Notes: generated by a model not told the origin, from the letters alone. DNA of 64,000 nucleotides from Hippophae tibetana (GCA_037013495.1 CM072810.1:107980398-108044397), one strand, 5' to 3'. Shown: positions 51,545 to 64,000, counted from the first letter of the stretch. Numbers and translations: made by a program.

Positions 51545-52337
51545 AAGCATGGTAATCTTATTCTTGTTGCAAGCGCTTACACCACTAATCGGGAGTTCAG
51601 GATTAATATAATTATTAATCTTGCGCTTAATTTGATCAGTCTAAGATTAATAATAAATTCAAAATACAGTAATTTTTTTATCATATTTATATAAACACTT
51701 TAATTTCATAACTATTTTTATTTCTGTTATTTATAAAAATTAAGTACTATACTGTAAAAATTAATCTTGTTTATAAGAACATAAGTACTAAATTTTAATA
51801 TTTTAATAGACTATAAATGTTCATTTTAATAATTATGATACCAAAAATATTTATTTTTCATAATTTGCCACCTTGCATCCCTCTTTTAATAGAGGAAATC
51901 TCGTGCAACATTTAAGAATAAAGAGACTAAATGCACTTTTTCAAAAGTGAAAGCCTTCATCCTACTCCAAACCCTAATGCGATTGTGTACAAATGCTACG
52001 TAAAACCTAGCAAAAATCTCTTTTCATTTGAACGCGGCAGGATCATAGCATACTTAGGAGATTAGTGTTAAAAATTGTTAAATCACCCCAAAAAGGTAGT
52101 GTGGAGGCCAAGCATTTCACTCAATCTGTCAAACAGGAACCACATGGAGCATATTTTCAAGTAACAAGAAGAAGTGGATTTGGCCATCATTCTTGCTATC
52201 AGTGCACCTTTGTGAGCAACACCAGGGACATGGTTCTAACCAAACCTTCTTCAAATTCCATATTAAAAATGAGTAGAAGAATTTCCAGATTGGTAGAACT
52301 TGTATTAAATTATAATTTCCTCTTCACATTGAACGTC
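51545..52337. other. 3' flank of the metallo-beta-lactamase gene
   Basis: AT-rich. The 3' UTR of the minus-strand gene presumably occupies part of it. The 100-codon frame on the plus strand at 52065-52367 overlaps the last exon of the minus-strand gene and matches no family, so it is not annotated. Confidence 0.4.
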
Positions 52338-55300
52338 TTATCTGGATATGAAATTGTATCTAATTGAGTACAATACTGCAAAGCCAGCAGCAGCCCCAGC
52401 AATAACTAATCTACATGTCATTGTCTTGTAATGCTTCGGTATTAAACCTCTGCTAATGTATGCCCAAATAAAACGAGATAAGAAATGAAGCCCACAAGTT
52501 CTCTGGAACTTCTGAATTGAAAATTCCTATATAAATCAATTCAACAAGTTGCAATTAGTATACTGAAAAAAGTTAATAATCAACAGAGTAACCTTTTCGT
52601 TTATGATGAAAACCATTGATAGCAACATGGGTATTTGAGGATTATGACCTTAAGTGGTTCAAGCATTCAATGAAGTGCCTCTAGAACTATTTTTGAAGAT
52701 AATAATGCAAGAAAATTGGCCAACCTAAGAAAGTCCATCAAAGAGCCAAAAGGAAGCACCGTTCATCACTGGGCCTCAAGATTACTCACGTTGTTGGAAA
52801 ACGTAACCAAACTGGTTTTGAAAGTTTCTAAAGAGAAAGCCTGCAAACTCTCACAACAATAGTTGAAAATAATGACATTCGGAATGCATCACTCTTTCTC
52901 GTGCATGCTTCTAGAAAAATATGTGCTCACTTAATCACTCTTTGCCTTATGTTATATCGACTATTCATTTTTCAGGAGTACTTATGTCCATCAGACACAA
53001 CATGAATATAGACATGGATATGAGTACTCAACACTTTAAATTGGTAAAAATTTAAAGAAAATAGATATGTCCAATACTTGAATACGTATCCAAAAATTTA
53101 ATATACTCATTGTCATAAAAGAGTCTTAGACAAAGATCATCCAATTCTACAAGTAAAGAAGAACTCATTAAATTGTTGGATTATATACAGGCATTTATGC
53201 ATAACTTATGAACAACTACATATATTCACACTAGAGTTCCATAAGTAAAGTCTTAAAACACAATAGGACATGCTGTTTGATTAGGTTACCTCTATTACTC
53301 TTATGAAAAATTTCAAGATACTGCCACACCATCATCTCCTTTTTCACCCTCCCAGAACATTATAATACTAAAAGATAATGAGAACATCTACTAAAGCAAA
53401 GTGGCAATGGGTTAAGTTCCACTATAAAATGTCTACTGATGAAGTATTTAGCAGCCTAAGTTACCCGTGGAGGAGAAATCAAATCAAAGATAATGCAACC
53501 CAAACATAATTGTTACTTCAAAATAATATATTCAGAACACTGAATTTACTCTTGTTGATGATGGTGAATGAAAATCCCCAAAGCATCCATAATTTTTATG
53601 TTTTATAGCTGCTTCTGGTTTTCACTAACCATCCCCAAGCTTATCAAGCTAAAACCATAACCAATAATGGCCATAATATTTAATGTAGTCTGTTATTCCT
53701 TTTAAGTGAACTTCTCAACTGACCTATATACTTCCCCCAATCAATGGTAAAACTTCTGTAATAGAAGACGGCCATCATGTTAACTTCTTATGACTCATGT
53801 GAACTAATTCAGCATGAAGAAAATTATCTGATAACATGCCATTAAATGTCAACACATAAAGCAAGGAAAGAAACTTGTATAACATAACAAATATTACCTT
53901 CGGTAATTTATTTTGCTGAGTAAGATGATCCACATGAAGCCTAACATTTGATGCAGCAGGAATCCAAAAATGACGGTCAACATCAGAATATACATTAGCA
54001 ACTATGTCAAACAAGGTGTGAGCCCCATTTTCTATTGCTTTCAAAATGGAATTTTCTCTACTTATACGGTTCCTGAAAATTGAGAGAAAAAATCTCAGCT
54101 TTTGTAGATTGACATCTTTTTGCAGATTTTTGATTTCATGATGTAGCATTAAGTTGACCAGTGATAGGAAAGACAAATTAATGCAAAAAGTAGAAATATA
54201 TATCCTTTCATTTGAGATTAAAAGATAAAATTACGTAACCTTGTAATTTAGCCAATTTATAATTGACAAATTTTGCCAAGATGATCCTGAAAAAAGGATA
54301 AAAATAGCCAAGATATCGAATGCATGCTTTGATTTCAAAATAATCAAAAGACATGGCTATTGAAAATTTCCAAAGAACAACTTTTGAGGTGCTTTTCAGT
54401 ATATATTTAACAGAAAAGCCAAATGATTGTGGTGCACGTGCTTAGATGGGAAGAAGAAAAGAGAGATCTTAATTTCATACTTGAGATATCCGCATAGCAT
54501 ATGCTTTGGCCAAAGATTAACTCTCCCATGCATAGGGATCAAAGCATGAGGTGAGAGTTCCATGAATCTGTAAGTTGTCTCGAAGTATTCCTGCATAGAC
54601 GGTTTTTGACATTATATTCTGATAAAATATCTTTGCATTGCATGAGATGCATAAGAAAAAAAATATTGGCACTGTAAAAGATTAGAATCAACAAGTGTTG
54701 AAGTAATCACAGAAGACGCCACGTTGTATGTGTTCTGTAATTTAAAGAATTCAAATGTTGTGCACAAGATACTTATATTAACTTACTCTCATATTTCCAC
54801 CAGAAGTTATATCCAAAATAGCACTTCCTTGACTATAACAAACCAAAGAAATGTCAGCTAATAAGTTTCTGGTCAAAAACATTATTAGAGCTGGAAACAA
54901 GACTAGTGTTTAGTGAATCGGTAGTATCGGGGAAAACAAAGGTAAATATAACAAGAAAGAAAAAAGGTCGTGTTGCTATCCTTTCTTGTTAATATTATAA
55001 AACAGACCATCACGCCATTTAAAAACAAAACATAAAAAAAATTGAAAGAAAAATGAAAAAAAGAAAGTACAATAAAAGGATAGCAGCACTTGTTTTCTCT
55101 AACAAAGAAATAAATGGATGGGTTCACTAACTATTACAACTGGAGTACTCAAGTCCTTTAGCTATTTTTTGAGCAGTTTAGTCCAATTTATTTTTTGAAA
55201 AAAAGTGACATCGTAAGAACAAATGGTACTTCATGTTTTTGTTCATTTTTCTATTTTTATTTAATATTTTTCTGGATTTTCAACTGGATCTATTCATGTT

Positions 55301-58300
55301 AAAAGTATCTTTGTCAAATGCAATTCAAAAAAAAAGTATAGTTAGTTGACCTAAGTACACTACTTTGCCTTTACCATGTCATTTTTTAAAACCAAATGAA
55401 CTAAATTGCTCAAAAAATAACTTAAGGACCTAAGTGCTCCTAGTTGGAAAAGAACGTCGACTTGTTCGGTCATCCACTAGTTCTCAAAAACAAATAAACA
55501 AAACTTGAGAAATTCCCTTTAGCCAAAATAGAATAAAAGCAATAAAAACAGATGGCCTCAGCTGATTTTAATCCACCTTTTTCTTTCCTTTATTTGCTCA
55601 TAAATTAAATCAGCAACAGAAACTTACCCCACACAGTGATCACCAACAATGAGTGAGTGAGAGCTGATATGGAGCAAAGCCATATGGCCATCAGTATGTC
55701 CCTGAATTCAAAAAAAATTATTAGTTTTAGAGACAATAAATGTGAAATAATGCTGAGTATCTATGAAAATTTCCAAAATTATAAATAATTACAAACTTAT
55801 AAATAATTACAAATTTTAAAATAAAGTAATAAACCTACCACAGACAATACAAATACTATGTGGGCCTTGTGATTGGATATAATGCATGTAGTGCTCTTAC
55901 ATTAACATTCAGAGACCACCTATTCAAAAAATTAATTTATCAAGTTTCTTACTCCGATATAGGGGTAAGAGGACATCCCCTTAAAAGTTTCTTCAAGAAA
56001 ATTATGATTATATGTTTTCTTCTCTATCCATTTTTTCAACCCCACTTCCCTTTGTATCTTCTACATCCTTCTAGAAGACAAGACAAATATATCTCTTAAA
56101 AATTTGAGGGAACTCAATTAAGATTGGTTTTAATTAAAAAAAATCAACTTTTAGTTCTTATTTGAATTATTTGTCACTGGTAATAATATTGTGGATCAGC
56201 TTGATGAATAAGAACCCTTCTATTATTCATTTTTAATGTTAACAATTCACATGGCTTTTTAATGCAATCAAAGTAATAACAATTTGTAGGGTATTTATCA
56301 ATTCACTCCTCCAAGTTCAGTGAAGTATCATTGCACCTTAAAATTAAAAATAATATCAATCACATACCCCTAAGTTTGAATTTTCAAAGAAATCCAAACC
56401 ACGTAAAGGAGCTAACTAGTTTCACTTTTGTCATAAGAAATCAAACAATAAAATAAAATACTAAATTTAATAATTTAATAATGAATGAAAAAATAAACAA
56501 ATAAACAGCCCATTAACATAATCATAGGCTGTCAATCGTTTTTAAATTATTTTTTAATTTATCATTATTTATTTATTAATGCGGATTAATACTAATCCAA
56601 TCGTTTTTTGATCTTCGTGTATGTGTGTCATGATGGGATTTCCACCGTAAACAATAGGCTTAGATTTTAGTTTCTCTTAGCATTTATGGACTTCATTTTA
56701 TTTTTATTTCTATTTTCACTTTACATTTTTCTTATTTTCTTGTCTAAGACTTACTCAAAATTATTCAATTATTTTGAAATGCCATTGCACTGTAATATTT
56801 AACGGCTAATGCTAACATTTTGTCCTTTTGTTATATTATTTTCAAATTTTGCAGAGAAGTGATAATTCATTGAAACTTCGAGGAGGTGATAGATACTCAT
56901 AACTTGCAACACCTTTCATAATGGTGCCTCCATCACAGTAAAAAATACTGAGTCCACAACTAACTAATTTCTTCTTTCAGGTTTTTTTATGCGCAGAAAC
57001 GACAAAAAATTGTGAAACTAAATTGACTTTCATAAAAGATGACACCCTGAAAATTTAGAGAGGTGACTTTTAATAGCATGAACGAAATATTAACCTTCCA
57101 ACCAAAGAAAGATAACGTAGAAAAATACACCCACTTCAAATAAAAGATTCATGTAGATCAAATATACCGGAGCGGAAATGACACTCAATCGCTCGCCAGC
57201 AACACAAATTTCTTCCCTTCCATTAACTGAAGTATAACCAAGGGACCAGGCATCTGTTTCCATTTATGACATGAGAAGCCACATAAGAATGACAGTGCTA
57301 ATGGTTCCAAGAAATAGCATATTGTTTGTATGAGAAATCTATTCCAAAATTATGATAATATTGTCGCTATCCATCATGCTTGGAAGTGGAATGGAAGCTT
57401 AGACAATCTATTAACTTTTAAGAATCTAAGAATTGCATATACTAAATCATTCAAAAACATATGAACTAAAGACAGTTACAGAAACGCATCAAGAAACAGG
57501 TGTGCCTATCTCAATTGTTTCACAGTAAAAGTTAACTGCAATATTGCAGTTGTGAAACATTAAATGAAAGGTGAAGTATTATGATCATACCTTTTCCAAT
57601 GTGACGCATAGTATTTTCATGAGCTAATAAAGTAGCCTCAGGATTGCACTGCTGGACAACAGATAGACCTGAAACAATGATGAAAGAAGAAATAAGCACT
57701 CATCATGCACGATGAAATCCAAAAATACTGCCAAAGAATTCTTATAAATTCACTCCGAAACAATGTTATTACTTCCAAGAATAGAATAACCAAAACCAGT
57801 TTTGCTTAGAGAATATATACTCTTACCAAATAAATTAGGTAACACAAGAAGGATCAATATTCCCTCTTTGTTTGACCATATAAAACTAACACCCAAGTCA
57901 GCAGTTATTTCTCAATTTTCAAAATAAACAAGATGGATCCCTCAGGTCCCATAAGATCAGTTTAACGAATAAGAATCGAAATCAGTTTACTTTGACTAAA
58001 AGATAGAAATGGAGAGAGGGAGAAAAGAATAAGAAGGATGTTAAATATTAAACTTACCATCAACATGATCATGGTGGTGATGAGTAACAAAAACAAGTAA
58101 TTTTTTTGGCAAAGCAGCTACCATAGTTTTGAGCTGATCACATGAGCAATAGAGTGAATTTTAACTTTAAAATAGTAAGAATACATAATAATCACATTAT
58201 GGTATGCGAGTAACTATGGCATTAGCAAGTCTCAAAAATCAAGTAATTAAACACCAGGATATCCCCTTTCCATGGTAATAAACAGATCCAATAAGTTAAA

Positions 58301-61300
58301 ATTATATATTTTGTCATTAAGATGATTGAACTCGTAGAGGTTCTACAAGCATGCTAAACTGTTTCATTGTGTTAGATGTAACAGATATGGCATCTATACT
58401 TGAAAAAGTTATATATTTTATCTCAAACTCATTAGCAGAGCTATTTAAAAGCATAACAAACTGACAGCTCATACCTCCTCTTGGAATTCAGAGCAACAAC
58501 CTGGATCCACTATCAATGCATCCCCAAAAGCAACAAAACTAGAATTCCCAATACAATTTGAAGCATAGTCAGGTGTAAATGCTACCAAGTTTGTTGTACG
58601 AAAAGGTTTTAATGTCCTACTCCGCATGGGTACAACTGTAACACCAGGAGGGTACTCCTGAGATGGAGAGTATAATATTCACTCTAATACAAATTCAAAT
58701 ATAATGTATACAAAAAGTGAAACACTTCTATCATGTTAACACGACTACTTTATATCACCATGCTACACGACTCTACTTAATAACTGTAGCCAAGAATATT
58801 TAATAAATTACAAAAAACAGGAAAAACAAAAATAAGAAGTATCCGATAGAGTAAAACCAAATCAGAGGTGTTAGTACATCATGACAGACAAGTCATGGCA
58901 CATAGCATTTTCCATGGTGAAAAGAACTCTACTGCTACAATGTAAAAAAGGATTACAAAACACTCTGCATATATTGGATTTAAAAGATTTTTAAGAAGCC
59001 GAAAGAAATTAAAACAAGAATGAAATTAGTCAAACAGCAGCTGCAGCAACATAATTTAGAGTTCAGACAAGTAGATAAAACTCAGAAAGCGAATTCATAG
59101 AGAGAAAAAAAACATAAACTTAAAATTTGAGCCACTTGTATTTTATGACACCTTAATATGGACCAGTGCAGTTGAAACATTTATTTCCTAATTAATCTAT
59201 AAACAAATTCACGATTACAAAATTTAAAATTGAGAAAAAGTCATTCTACCACCCATGTTGTGATCCAATTTAACATGTTCACCATTTGGATGTGGACAAG
59301 AGAATATTTCTACTAAGATTACTTGTTGAAGTTTAGGGTTGTTTTGATTAGGAATTTCTCATGGTATTAGAAGTTTATTTAGGGTTTCAAGACTAACCAT
59401 TTTGGATCGTTTATTATTTAGTAAGTCACTACTCAAATTTTTTATTTCATCTAATTTTGGCCAAACATAGGGCTCTCTCTTAACCAAATTTTCAGACTTC
59501 GATACTTGTATTATTCCTATAGTACTCTTGTTCTTCTTCCCTTGGAATCCCTAATTTTTCCGCTGACCTTTCTCAGGCCTTGTGTCCTTTCTTAATACTT
59601 CTGTCTCTGTCTACTTTTCTTCTCACCCTAATAAAACATGGTCTAGAAAGTACTACCTGCCCCTGCCTGTTGTTAGTTTCATTACCTTCTAATCTTATAT
59701 CATGTGTAGAAGGTGCACGGTAAACTCGCCTATAGCAAGCCTAACAAACTTCAAAAGAACCTTAAATATTAATGATTTCAGGAAAGTGAATATATATCAT
59801 ACCATTCTAGTCAGTGTATTTGTTTAAAATGCAAGAAAAGGTGATAGCTCATGCAATTCTATTAAATTTAAAGAAACGCATAGGGAAAAAGTGAGATGCA
59901 ATCTCTACAAGGTGGAAGAGTCAAATCACGCCAGACTGTATTACTTGGGAGTTATTTTGTGCTTCCGTATTTGAAGGTAAGTTTTTAAGCTACTGCTACC
60001 AACTTTACAAATGGTGAAGGTTAATGTGGGCATCTATTTTGCAGTAAGAAAATATGGAAAGTCAAAGACAACAAACCTGGTAATTTAAGTTGCACGCAAT
60101 TTTCGGCCTTCTGGATTGCAAAGAGTCGTTTAAAACACCAGTCACTATCAAAGGCCCTACTCTATCATTGCTTGGTTTTACTTCAAGAAGCCATTTTAGA
60201 CAGCTTTGTTCAGACATCCATTTGCATGACTCTGCATGTGATCCTCAGTATTACTTCCACATTCTTAAAAGACATAGAACAATGGTATAGTAAGATTAAT
60301 ATAGCAATGAAAAGTCACCAAACTCAAATCTCGATATAGTTTGACAAATTTGCATCCACACCAATTAAGGAAATCACTGAGCTAACGTGAAAGACTACAT
60401 TAATGCCGGTACAAGGCACCAAAATAGCCAGATTTTTCCATTAGAACATGTTTATTAACATGGAAAGGAATAAAGGAATGGGGTTGATTCCTTTCCAAGT
60501 GTTTAGTTCACTTTTTGCTCCATAAAGGGAATGGTGAGCTTTCCAAGTAATTGTTTTAAGCCAAATTTATTCTAAACTAATGTTATGTTAGGTTGACAGG
60601 AAGGTCATTTTTGGTTAGTAGAATGGAAAGATGATAGGAATGTTAATATCAATAGAATTAAATGAAATGGAAATAATGTTACCATGACTATATTTGGTTA
60701 TGTGAAGACATGAAAGCTCTAGCTATAGAAGCACTCTAGCATACGTTTATTTATGAATGATTCCATCATCTAAGAACTGTCATTCACATACTACTCCTCC
60801 CCACTAAAGAGAGCGATTAATAATCTCGATGAATAATGGAATCAAATTGGAGTAAAATTGAAAATAAAATTTTATTGTGTCTAAATGGGATTAAAATTGA
60901 TAATAACAATTATTTTGTTTCAAACAAAGAAAAATGAAGGAAAAACAAATAAAATAAATGAATAAAAAATATATAGCATTCCAAGGTTTACATAGGTAAG
61001 CAGATGGAAAGGGTATTCCTTCAAATGGGGACATTAATTCATTTCCTTTCTCTTCTAAAAGTCAAACAAAAAAAAAGAATATCTAAAATTTCAATTTCGT
61101 TCTATTCCATTCCTACCAACCGAGCATGATCTATTGGAATGGAATTTTGCTTTCATGTTTTTAGTTTGACCACTAATACATAATGGAAAGGAATCGATTC
61201 CATCATAAGAACAAAAAATGTTTCCATCTTGTTCTAGTAGGATGCATTGCAACCCAATATTTTCTTTGCTTATCTACATTGTTCTTTTATTTCCTTCTGA

Positions 61301-63628
61301 TTTTTCTACATTTAAGTTTTTCCCCCCTATATTGCTCCTTTTCAAAATTAATACATTTTCTTCAATTTATCTTTTTTTTTATTTCAGTATTCAAAAAAAA
61401 ACATAATAATAATAATAAAAATAATAGAAAATACCACTCTTTTTAGTTTTGAATCTTCTAAATCATTCCTATAGAAGGTTCGAACCCAATTTTTGTTATT
61501 ATCCTTTGAGAAAAGGAATCATTTTCTTCATAAAAATTAGGAATATTGCATGAGATGACCCCTTGAAGGGTACTTTCATTTTTGACCCTCCGAGAACTTT
61601 TGAATATATGTTCATAAAATATTTTCCTTTTTTACATGTGTTCAAAAGAATAAAGGTCGTCCGAGCTTTGGTAAATCCGACAATGAATGACCACCGGAGT
61701 ACCAAAAAATTATGTTAGGTCTCCAAGAAAGGTTTTAAGTCAAGAATACTACTCTTGAACATGTATTCAAATAAACTTTATTTTTGAACATATAATCAAA
61801 TGAGCTTGAATATAAATTAACTAAAGAGTCAAAAACAAAAATTAGTGTACGAGGGGTCAAAAAGGAAAACTACTATGAAAATTAGGATAGAACTAATAAA
61901 AAGATTTTGTTTCATTCATCCCTATAGTTGACCCGTCATTTAAGAATTATTTTTTATCAAATATGTAGGAATCAATAGAAAAGACAAATCCTTTATGATA
62001 GACTAGATCTACCTTGGTTATTGATATATTAAATAGATCTCCCATGTCTTGAAATCTGACTTGAAAATTAATTCCAATTCAAATCAACTAATATATGTAC
62101 AGTATATTTTCCACAATATGCATGTCAAAAAATTGGTTTTTGATATATGCTACAATAAGAATCATTAGTTTAATTAAATAAGGATACAAAATATATAGAT
62201 ATTTTTCTTCCTTATTGAAGAAGGATCATTATCAATTGAATCATCCTCTTTATGGATAATATGCATTCCACTTGAGAAGGATTTATGGAGTAATTACTTA
62301 GAGTTACATTTTGTACAACAATCCTCCAAGGATCCCATGGTCATGGTCCTAACATAGGATCGCAAATCTCAAGTTTGTTTATAAAGAACAAATCTAATTA
62401 TATCAGTTTCTGTAGTTGATAGTTTAGGTTCATTCAATTAAATATAATGATTTTATCATTCACCTTACTTTTATATTCCATGAACAACACATGAACATAG
62501 TAATTGTTATTAATTCTCTTTCATAGTATTTTTTTTCCACTTTATGACAATATGCCCCCTATTGAAACTAAATACTTCAAATAAGTTTATGATAGGAAAA
62601 AACTTTAGATATTATTGTATAACCTTTATACAAGAGTCCGTAAACTTCTACCGTTAATAGTTCATATATTTTAAACATATTTTTTATTAATTAACCATTA
62701 TTTTATAATGAGGCACATTTTTTGTTATTTATGTGTATAGCTAAGGAGAAACTGTATGTTTTTATTTCTTTCAAAAAAGAAATACTATTTTCTATACAAA
62801 AAATATCATGAAGTTATTTTCCAATAATTTGAAAATTTATATTTTCCTAAACTAAAATAGTAAGATTGTTTTACATTATAAATTTAAATGAAGGGAACTT
62901 TTGTAGCTTTTATTCATCATGTTTATATTTGGCTGGTAAACAAAGGTTTGAATTCCGATTCCGATTCATACAATTTCTTTTTATTCCATTCCCATGCCCA
63001 TAAAGATACCAGTTTACTCTTTTTGAAGAAGTTATAAACCATTCGAAAACTATTACTAATTAACGATTTCAAGCACAAAAGTGTTACTTAAAGTGAAATG
63101 TGTACGAACAAACCTGTTAAATTTTGATCTTCAACTACAGAATTTCCCACAAGAAAAACAGTGTTCACCGGAAAGCCCGGTCCAAACTCAGCTTCCTCTA
63201 AATACTTCAAGAACTTCCACTCTCCCTTACGCCCTCCTAGCTCGTTGTGAAACGAGCTAGACCCCACTTGTTGCCAAATCTGAAAATTTTCCAAATTTAA
63301 GAATCTAACGACATAATTCAACCACACAAAAGGGAAATAATTGTAAATTCACAAAAAGTACCCGGTTGAGAGCCGAGTCAAGATCGAATTTTCTGAAATC
63401 GAACTTCGCCGAGCACAACTCTAGGCCTTGAATGGCGATTCGAGGCTTGGATTCTCCTTCTAAAGCATTCAATTCCGAGTGGGGCAAGTCCCAGAGATCA
63501 GAATCGACAAAGGAATCGTACTCTTGGTCGTCGAACTTCGGGGGTGGTGTTTGTTTCACCAAGAGGAATTCGGGGTCGTCTTGACCTCTTCTGATAATCA
63601 CAGCAATGTTGTGAATCGCCATTTCCAT
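52338..63628 (-). CDS. Metallo-beta-lactamase-fold hydrolase (At1g25375/LACTB2-like), 12 exons
   Basis: Exons: 63628-63362, 63279-63114, 60231-60077, 58657-58475, 58133-58058, 57668-57591, 57253-57168, 55701-55628, 54832-54787, 54590-54481, 54072-53898, 52526-52338. All splice phases agree, giving 534 residues without a stop. Residues 1-200 are a NUDIX-like module ([32 protein letters not shown] in exon 3) with no Nudix box that I can see. The MBL domain follows: DALIVDPG (247-254), metal-binding HHHHDH (275-280), APGHTDGH (336-343), VGDH (Asp358), PMHGR (His398). After a basic C-terminal winged-helix-like part comes a hydrophobic segment (512-527), a possible tail anchor. Predicted zinc hydrolase related to LACTB2 (an endoribonuclease in animals); the plant substrate is unknown. 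Intact. Confidence 0.92.
52527..53897 (-). other. Intron 11 of the MBL gene
   Basis: 1371 bases, with no repeat or coding signal recognised. It ends in a weak acceptor (TTTATATAG), but the phase and the continued C-terminal sequence support it. Confidence 0.6.
54073..54480 (-). other. Intron 10 of the MBL gene
   Basis: 408 bases between the exons encoding GYLK and NRISREN. The codon for Lys414 is split by the junction. Nothing else is seen in it. Confidence 0.6.
55137..55446. mobile_element. MITE with long inverted ends in MBL intron 8
   Basis: About 310 bp. The left end CAACTGGAGTACTCAAGTCC continues into ctattttttgagcagttta; the right end, reversed, reads CAACTAGGAGCACTTAGGTC and continues into ttattttttgagcaattta. 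The arms are about 48 bp with few mismatches. There is no coding capacity. No convincing target duplication was seen. Confidence 0.6.
55702..57167 (-). other. Intron 7 of the MBL gene
   Basis: 1466 bases, AT-rich. A short open frame at 55860-56099 on the opposite strand has no family resemblance. No element could be bounded. Confidence 0.5.
57254..58474 (-). other. Introns 4-6 of the MBL gene (337-389 bases each)
   Basis: Three ordinary-sized introns (58134-58474, 57669-58057, 57254-57590) around the two short exons that carry the HHHHDH metal site and the following helix. No inserted elements were seen. Confidence 0.6.
58658..60076 (-). other. Intron 3 of the MBL gene
   Basis: 1419 bases with no coding signal or bounded repeat. 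It is flanked by exon 3 (60231-60077), which is too short to stand out on its own and was placed by phase and by its conserved NWLLEV-type motif. Confidence 0.6.
60232..63113 (-). other. Intron 2 of the MBL gene
   Basis: A 2882-base intron. It holds a MITE-like insertion (60446-61130) and AT-rich sequence. Around 61550-61900 there are phrases such as 'gatgaccccttgaagggtac' and 'tttttgaccctccgagaac' of unknown repeat type. No coding exon was recognised in it. Confidence 0.5.
60446..61130. mobile_element. MITE-like element in MBL intron 2
   Basis: The left end (catgtttattaacatggaaa, then ggaataaagg) and the reversed right end (catgctcggttggtaggaat, then ggaatag) match at about 18 of 30 positions. 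Both resemble the GCATGTTTGGTTGG..GGAATGGAAT ends seen in many dicot MITEs. About 0.7 kb, non-coding and old. Boundaries are approximate. Confidence 0.4.
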
Positions 63629-64000
63629 CTTTGGAGTAGTGGCGTACTCTTGCTGTTTGGATTACAAGACATTATATTTACCAATATAAACTCACAATTT
63701 TTAATATAACAACTATAGTTCGGGAAATTCTCTTATTCGGTGGTAAAATATGAATAAATATTTTGAACGTTTCTTATATAATATAGCTATGTAGTTATTA
63801 CTTAAAAGCAAAGAAAAACAATTACTAAATCTTTTATCAAGTTGTAAGAATAAAACTGTAAATCTTAAATTAAATTATATTTAAAGAAAGTAAGTAAGTA
63901 AATGAAAAGAATAAATTAATGCAGTGAATTAAAGCAATAAATTAATAACTCGAACCAATTATAATAGATTTATATGCCATTTTATCAAGCATAATTCTTT
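63629..64000 (-). promoter_or_regulatory. Upstream region of the MBL gene
   Basis: 371 bases to the window edge. It holds the presumed 5' leader and promoter of the minus-strand MBL gene. The sequence becomes strongly AT-rich beyond 63660. No specific promoter element is claimed. Confidence 0.4.

Noticed and set aside
52065-52367. 100-codon plus-strand frame
   Set aside because: It overlaps the last MBL exon on the other strand and has no recognisable motif.
60232-60256. Alternative start of MBL exon 3 at an upstream acceptor (CTGAG)
   Set aside because: It keeps the frame but lacks a good acceptor. The CATGCAG acceptor at 60232 gives ESCKWM, which fits the family better.
61478-61490. ggttcgaaccc, a tRNA B-box-like word
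   Set aside because: No A-box or cloverleaf around it, so neither a tRNA nor a clear SINE.
63479-63709. 76-codon plus-strand frame at the MBL start
   Set aside because: Antisense shadow of MBL exon 1.
1-64000. CRISPR arrays, rRNA, bacterial-type operons
   Set aside because: None present; this is plant nuclear DNA. Direct repeats here are tandem or terminal repeats of mobile elements.

Overview
The window is nuclear DNA of a flowering plant, almost certainly a eudicot. It is AT-rich, its genes are spliced with GT..AG introns, and every recognisable product belongs to a plant family. The DNA between genes is dominated by decayed LTR retrotransposons and small terminal-inverted-repeat elements. 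No species can be named from sequence alone.

Layout. From 1 to 11.9 kb lies an LRK10L-type (GUB_WAK / WAK-associated ectodomain) receptor kinase locus on the + strand. It has two tandem copies of the ectodomain exon, a 36-nt micro-exon and a TM+kinase exon. The intron after the second ectodomain exon is about 8.5 kb long because it holds a roughly 7.3-kb Ty3/gypsy fossil. From 12 to 26 kb is gene-free: a SIRE-like Ty1/copia 5' remnant, an unclassified repeat block with a GC-rich island, a 331-bp tandem repeat, a minus-strand copia LTR carrying heat-shock-element-like motifs, a TRIM-like miniature LTR element and a weaker LTR-like remnant.

From 26.1 to 29.5 kb is an intact two-exon LRR receptor-like kinase (+) resembling Arabidopsis At1g68400, with HGN in place of the catalytic HRD. 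From 29.5 to 43.5 kb are a LINE-type RNase H relic, a Tork/TNT1-like copia fossil on the minus strand (33.2-37.8 kb), a subtilase exon fragment and a 2-kb AT-rich segment bracketed by direct repeats. From 43.5 to 46.8 kb (-) is a two-exon GT14 (Core-2/I-branching, DUF266) glycosyltransferase. From 47 to 51.5 kb is gene-free and holds a hAT-like element with a nested MITE-like repeat. From 52.3 to 63.6 kb (-) is a complete 12-exon gene for a metallo-beta-lactamase-fold hydrolase like At1g25375, with a NUDIX-like N-terminal part and a C-terminal membrane segment; its introns hold two MITE-like insertions.

The LRR-RLK, GT14 and MBL genes do not form a pathway. Their order resembles the Arabidopsis chromosome 1 neighbourhood At1g68380-68400 and its duplicate around At1g25375 (from memory), so they probably mark an old conserved block. 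The LRK10L locus is the variable, defence-type part. All three exon-rich genes were checked for splice phase by hand: each gives one continuous frame (673, 405 and 534 residues).
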